Position numbers and translations under genes: made by a program. The notes below the pieces were generated by a model. It searched no databases and was not told where the DNA came from. It saw only the letters and a program-made list of their open reading frames with translations. Positions 13,232 through 13,641 of a DNA stretch of 13,641 nt are shown in pieces; within the stretch, counting starts at the first letter, position 1, and each line of letters opens with the position of its first letter. Origin of the DNA: DASZMJ01 sp035551935 (GTDB taxonomy: Bacteria; Planctomycetota; Planctomycetia; Isosphaerales; Isosphaeraceae); contig DASZMJ010000635.1 in assembly GCA_035551935.1 (NCBI GenBank), positions 1-13,641 on the forward strand, in the 5' to 3' direction.

Positions 13232-13582
13232 CTCGGCCGAGCCGCAGACCGGGTGGCCGCGGCGGGCCGGGAGGTGCGGCGGGTGCGGGCGGAGGCGTTG
13301 ACGAAGATCAAGGGGGGGCTGCGGGCGGTCTACCGGACGCTGGAGCTTCCCGGCAAGAACCCGTTGAAGGACGCCCACGCGGCGCTCGACGCCGCGGTGC
13401 TGGCCGCCTACGGCTTCGCCCCCGGCGATGACCTGCTGGCCCGCCTGCTGGCCCTGAACCTCGACGTCGCCGCCCGCGAGCGTGCCGGCTCGCCGGTGAC
13501 CGCCCCCGGCGTCCCCCCCGGCCACCCCGACCCCTCCCGCCTCGTCACCGACGACTGCATCCGCCCCGACCCCCTCCCCTGA
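13232..13582 (+). pseudogene. C-terminal tail of a type IIG restriction-modification enzyme
   Basis: The frame is open from 13226 (stop at 13223-13225) and becomes GC-rich host-like coding at about 13232. It encodes about 116 aa: LGRAADRVAAAGREVRRVRA, then GGLRAVYRTLELPGKNPLKD, AHAALDAAVLAAYGFAPGDD, LLARLLALNL and VTDDCIRPDP. The 'LD-AVLAAYG ... LLARLLALNL' block is the usual C-terminal end of large type IIG restriction-methyltransferases, after the target-recognition domain. It has no start codon of its own with a ribosome site (a GTG lies at 13253). With the piece at 10649 it frames the R-M cassette as the remains of one gene lacking roughly 600-700 residues, including the methyltransferase core. 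It is presumably not functional. Confidence 0.78.
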
Positions 13583-13605
13583 CCTGCTCGCGGCGCGCCC
13601 ACGTC

Positions 13606-13641
13606 CTCCGGGTGGCCGGGGTTGGCCGTCCGCGGCAACCC
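13606..13641. repeat. Probable palindromic repeat cut by the window end
   Basis: GGGTTG (13619-13624) and CAACCC (13636-13641) can pair around a GC-rich core, and the preceding CCGGGTGGCC could pair with sequence past the window edge. The style matches the other GC-rich intergenic palindromes. This is incomplete and therefore tentative. Confidence 0.35.

Overview
The window looks like chromosome from a high-GC planctomycete, probably Isosphaeraceae-like. The reasons are the very high GC, the Tat-exported TIM-barrel isomerase, the BlaI/M56 repressor-protease pair, the ExbB/ExbD/VWA operon, and long palindromic repeats in the gaps between genes. This placement is inference from gene style, not a database match.

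Layout. 1-934 (+): a mazEF-type toxin-antitoxin pair behind a 24-bp perfect palindrome; the antitoxin has an extra N-terminal domain. 987-2831 (-): a class I SAM methyltransferase and a Tat-exported hydroxypyruvate-isomerase-like protein, separated by a 26-bp-arm palindrome. 3144-3605 (-): a coding remnant with no recognisable 5' end. 3936-6394 (-): blaI repressor and M56 (BlaR1-like) membrane protease, coupled by an ATGA overlap, with a clear promoter and candidate operator. 6603-10245 (-): exbB, exbD, exbD, an OB-like membrane protein and a membrane-anchored VWA protein, mostly with overlapping ends.

10649-13582 is the accessory part. A type IIG restriction-modification gene survives only as an N-terminal piece (nuclease domain, 10649 to about 11189) and a C-terminal tail (13232-13582). 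The middle, including the methyltransferase core, is gone. In its place sits a lower-GC, divergently transcribed two-gene cassette (11232-13213). One gene is an M.PvuII-like beta-class DNA methyltransferase. The other encodes a protein with an N-terminal excisionase/MerR-like helix-turn-helix and a C-terminal PD-(D/E)xK-like core (Asp ... Gln-x-Lys). This is best read as a type II restriction-modification system whose nuclease may also be its own regulator. A 17-bp dyad covers both the -35 of the methyltransferase promoter and the start codon of the nuclease gene, which fits such a switch.

Several palindromes of unrelated sequence lie 2-28 nt beyond stop codons (genes ending at 1935, 3936, 6603 and 9403), so they probably shape mRNA 3' ends. 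The cassette that replaces the type IIG core, and the possible nuclease-regulator fusion in it, are the most unusual features here.
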